Shown here: positions 4,202 to 5,216 of the stretch, one piece after another | How positions within the stretch are numbered: position 1 is the first letter of the stretch | Layout of the letters: each line of letters opens with the position of its first letter | Assembly (NCBI GenBank): GCA_016214925.1 | Contig: JACRMO010000003.1 | Span: 1 to 5,216 of the forward strand | Source: Gammaproteobacteria bacterium | GTDB taxonomy: Bacteria > Pseudomonadota > Gammaproteobacteria > Thiohalobacterales > Thiohalobacteraceae | Length of the DNA: 5,216 nucleotides | Reading direction: 5' to 3' | Translations under genes and position numbers: made by a program | The notes under the pieces: generated by a model | What the model saw: only the letters and a program-made list of their open reading frames with translations | The model's database searches: none | Told to the model about the DNA's origin: nothing

Positions 4202-4780
4202 ATGCGTAGGGTTGTCGTCACCGGCATCGGCATCGTCTCCTGCATCGGCAACAATCGGCAGGAGGTGCTTGAGAGCCTGCGTTCAGGACGTTCGGGTATC
4301 CGCTTCAACGAGGAATACAAAGCGATGGGTTTCCGCAGCCAGGTGTGCGGGCCAATCGTCGGCCTGGATCTGGAGGCGCTGATCGACCGCAAGCTGAGGC
4401 GCTTCATGGGCGATACCGCGGCCTATAATTACGTCGCCATGCAGGAAGCGGTCGCCGATTCCGGTCTCACCGAAGCCATGATCTCCAACCCGCGCACCGG
4501 TCTGATCGTCGGTTCCGGCGGCGCCTCCACCGCCAGCATCGTGCAGGCCGCCGATACCGCGCGCGAAAAGGGCGTGAAGAAGATCGGCCCGTATGGCGTG
4601 ACCAAGACCATGTCCTCGACCACCTCGGCGATTCTCGGCACCGCCTTCAAGATCAAGGGCGTCGGCTATTCGATCAGCTCGGCCTGTTCGACCAGCGCGC
4701 ATCGTCTTCGCCGGCGGCGGCGAAGAAGTGCACTGGACCATGAGCTGTTTGTTCGATGCCATGGGCGCGCTGTCCTCTAA
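4202..4780 (+). CDS. fabB: FabB (beta-ketoacyl-ACP synthase I), N-terminal part, frameshifted
   Basis: The frame begins as a normal beta-ketoacyl-ACP synthase I, the enzyme that condenses malonyl-ACP with cis-3-decenoyl-ACP from FabA and keeps the double bond in the growing chain. Visible blocks: VVVTGIGIVSCIGNN at 4-18, RSGRSGIRF at 27-35, LIVGSGG at 101-107, and the nucleophile region SISSACSTSAH at 157-167 with active-site Cys162. Immediately after His167 (codon 4700-4702) the frame turns into an Arg-rich, unrelated tail of 25 residues ending at 4780. Meanwhile the proper FabB sequence continues in another frame from 4701. Compared with E. coli FabB, about 15 residues (CIGNAVEQIQLGKQD) are missing at the junction. 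As written, the gene would yield a 192-residue protein without the catalytic histidines. Start choice rests on the GAGGT site and the family N-terminus. Either a real deletion or a sequence/assembly error. Confidence 0.93.
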   Translation: MRRVVVTGIGIVSCIGNNRQEVLESLRSGRSGIRFNEEYKAMGFRSQVCGPIVGLDLEALIDRKLRRFMGDTAAYNYVAMQEAVADSGLTEAMISNPRTGLIVGSGGASTASIVQAADTAREKGVKKIGPYGVTKTMSSTTSAILGTAFKIKGVGYSISSACSTSAHRLRRRRRRSALDHELFVRCHGRAVL

Positions 4781-5216
4781 ATATAACGAGACACCCGAGA
4801 AGGCCTCGCGTCCCTACGACGCCAACCGCGATGGCTTCGTCATCTCCGGCGGCGGCGGTCTGGTGGTGCTGGAAGAACTCGAACACGCCCGTGCGCGCGG
4901 CGCGAAAATCTACGCGGAACTGGTCGGCTACGGCGCCACCTCCGATGGCTACGACATGGTCGCGCCGTCGGGCGAAGGCGCGGTGCGCTGCATGCAGCAG
5001 GCGCTCGCCACCGTCGACACGCCGATCGACTACATCAACGCCCACGGCACCAGCACGCCGGTCGGCGACACCAAGGAATTGGAGGCCGTGCGCAACGTGT
5101 TCGGCGACAAGATTCCCGTCATCACCTCCACCAAATCCGTCACCGGCCATGCGCTGGGGGCGGCCGGCGTATGCGAGGCCATCTATTCGCTGCTCATGCA
5201 GGAATACGGCTTCGTC
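4701..5216 (+). pseudogene. fabB: FabB C-terminal part in a shifted frame (continues beyond the window)
   Basis: From 4701 to the last base an uninterrupted 172-codon frame encodes the rest of the thiolase-fold enzyme without its own start. It opens with IVFAGGGEEVHWTMS and continues with FDAMGALSSKYNETPEKASRPYDANRDGF and VGYGATSDGYDMVAPSGEG. It then carries NAHGTSTPVGD with the first catalytic histidine, STKSVTGHALGAAG with the conserved lysine and the second catalytic histidine, and EAIYSLLMQEYGF at the edge. Every block matches E. coli FabB in order, ending at about residue 347 of its 406, so roughly 60 residues should follow outside the window. The frame is offset by +1 relative to the N-terminal piece and no ribosome site precedes its first internal ATG at 4740, so it is unlikely to be expressed alone. 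Strong conservation and lack of stop codons indicate a very recent break or an error in the sequence. Confidence 0.92.

Noticed and set aside
3675..4202. 175-codon minus-strand frame over fabA
   Set aside because: Antisense shadow of an unmistakable fabA.
4695..4710. Programmed ribosomal frameshift in fabB
   Set aside because: No slippery site is evident, FabB is not known to use one, and a frameshift would not restore the about 15 missing residues.
4674..5150. 158-codon minus-strand frame over fabB
   Set aside because: Antisense shadow of the C-terminal FabB sequence, which reads cleanly on the plus strand.

Overview
The window looks like chromosomal DNA of a GC-rich gammaproteobacterium. 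The markers are a fabA-fabB pair (the anaerobic unsaturated fatty acid pathway), a frataxin-type CyaY and a YajQ protein, all close to the gammaproteobacterial versions. Nothing in the sequence fixes genus or species; a Chromatiales-like sulfur or environmental lineage is only a guess. No rRNA, tRNA, CRISPR array or transposase gene is visible.

Layout. (1) Up to 515: the 3' part of a flavin-nucleotide-binding (pyridoxamine-phosphate-oxidase-like) protein that probably starts upstream of the window. (2) 516-921: about 400 bases without a gene, AT-richer at its left end, ending in a plausible sigma70 promoter preceded by a 10-bp direct repeat. (3) 922-2396: a probable two-gene operon, made of a small MIP18/DUF59 protein (iron-sulfur/metallo-cluster assembly family) and a response regulator whose REC domain looks intact. 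Its GGDEF domain has lost the catalytic motif but keeps an RxxD inhibitory-site motif. (4) 2400-3089: yajQ, flanked by two roughly 74-bp REP/MITE-like inverted-repeat elements in opposite orientation. (5) 3105-3434, minus strand: cyaY, convergent with yajQ, with the right-hand element serving as a likely shared terminator. (6) 3435-3653: the divergent cyaY/fabA control region with a palindrome. (7) 3654-5216: fabA followed by fabB, which runs off the right edge.

The most striking observations are these. fabB is broken in this sequence: directly after the active-site Cys-x-x-x-x-His stretch about 15 codons are missing and the frame changes. The pattern is best explained by a 47-bp deletion with a 3-bp microhomology, or by an assembly error. 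The two elements around yajQ share a conserved loop and show a compensatory base-pair change in the stem, so the fold appears to be maintained. Finally, a degenerate-GGDEF response regulator that could bind c-di-GMP lies directly upstream of yajQ, whose family includes a reported c-di-GMP effector.

Functionally, the right half is housekeeping lipid synthesis (FabA makes the cis-3 double bond, FabB elongates it) next to an iron-sulfur assembly regulator. The middle combines signalling (REC/GGDEF, YajQ) with another Fe-S assembly family member. Whether the two Fe-S-related genes are linked in function is not shown by the sequence.
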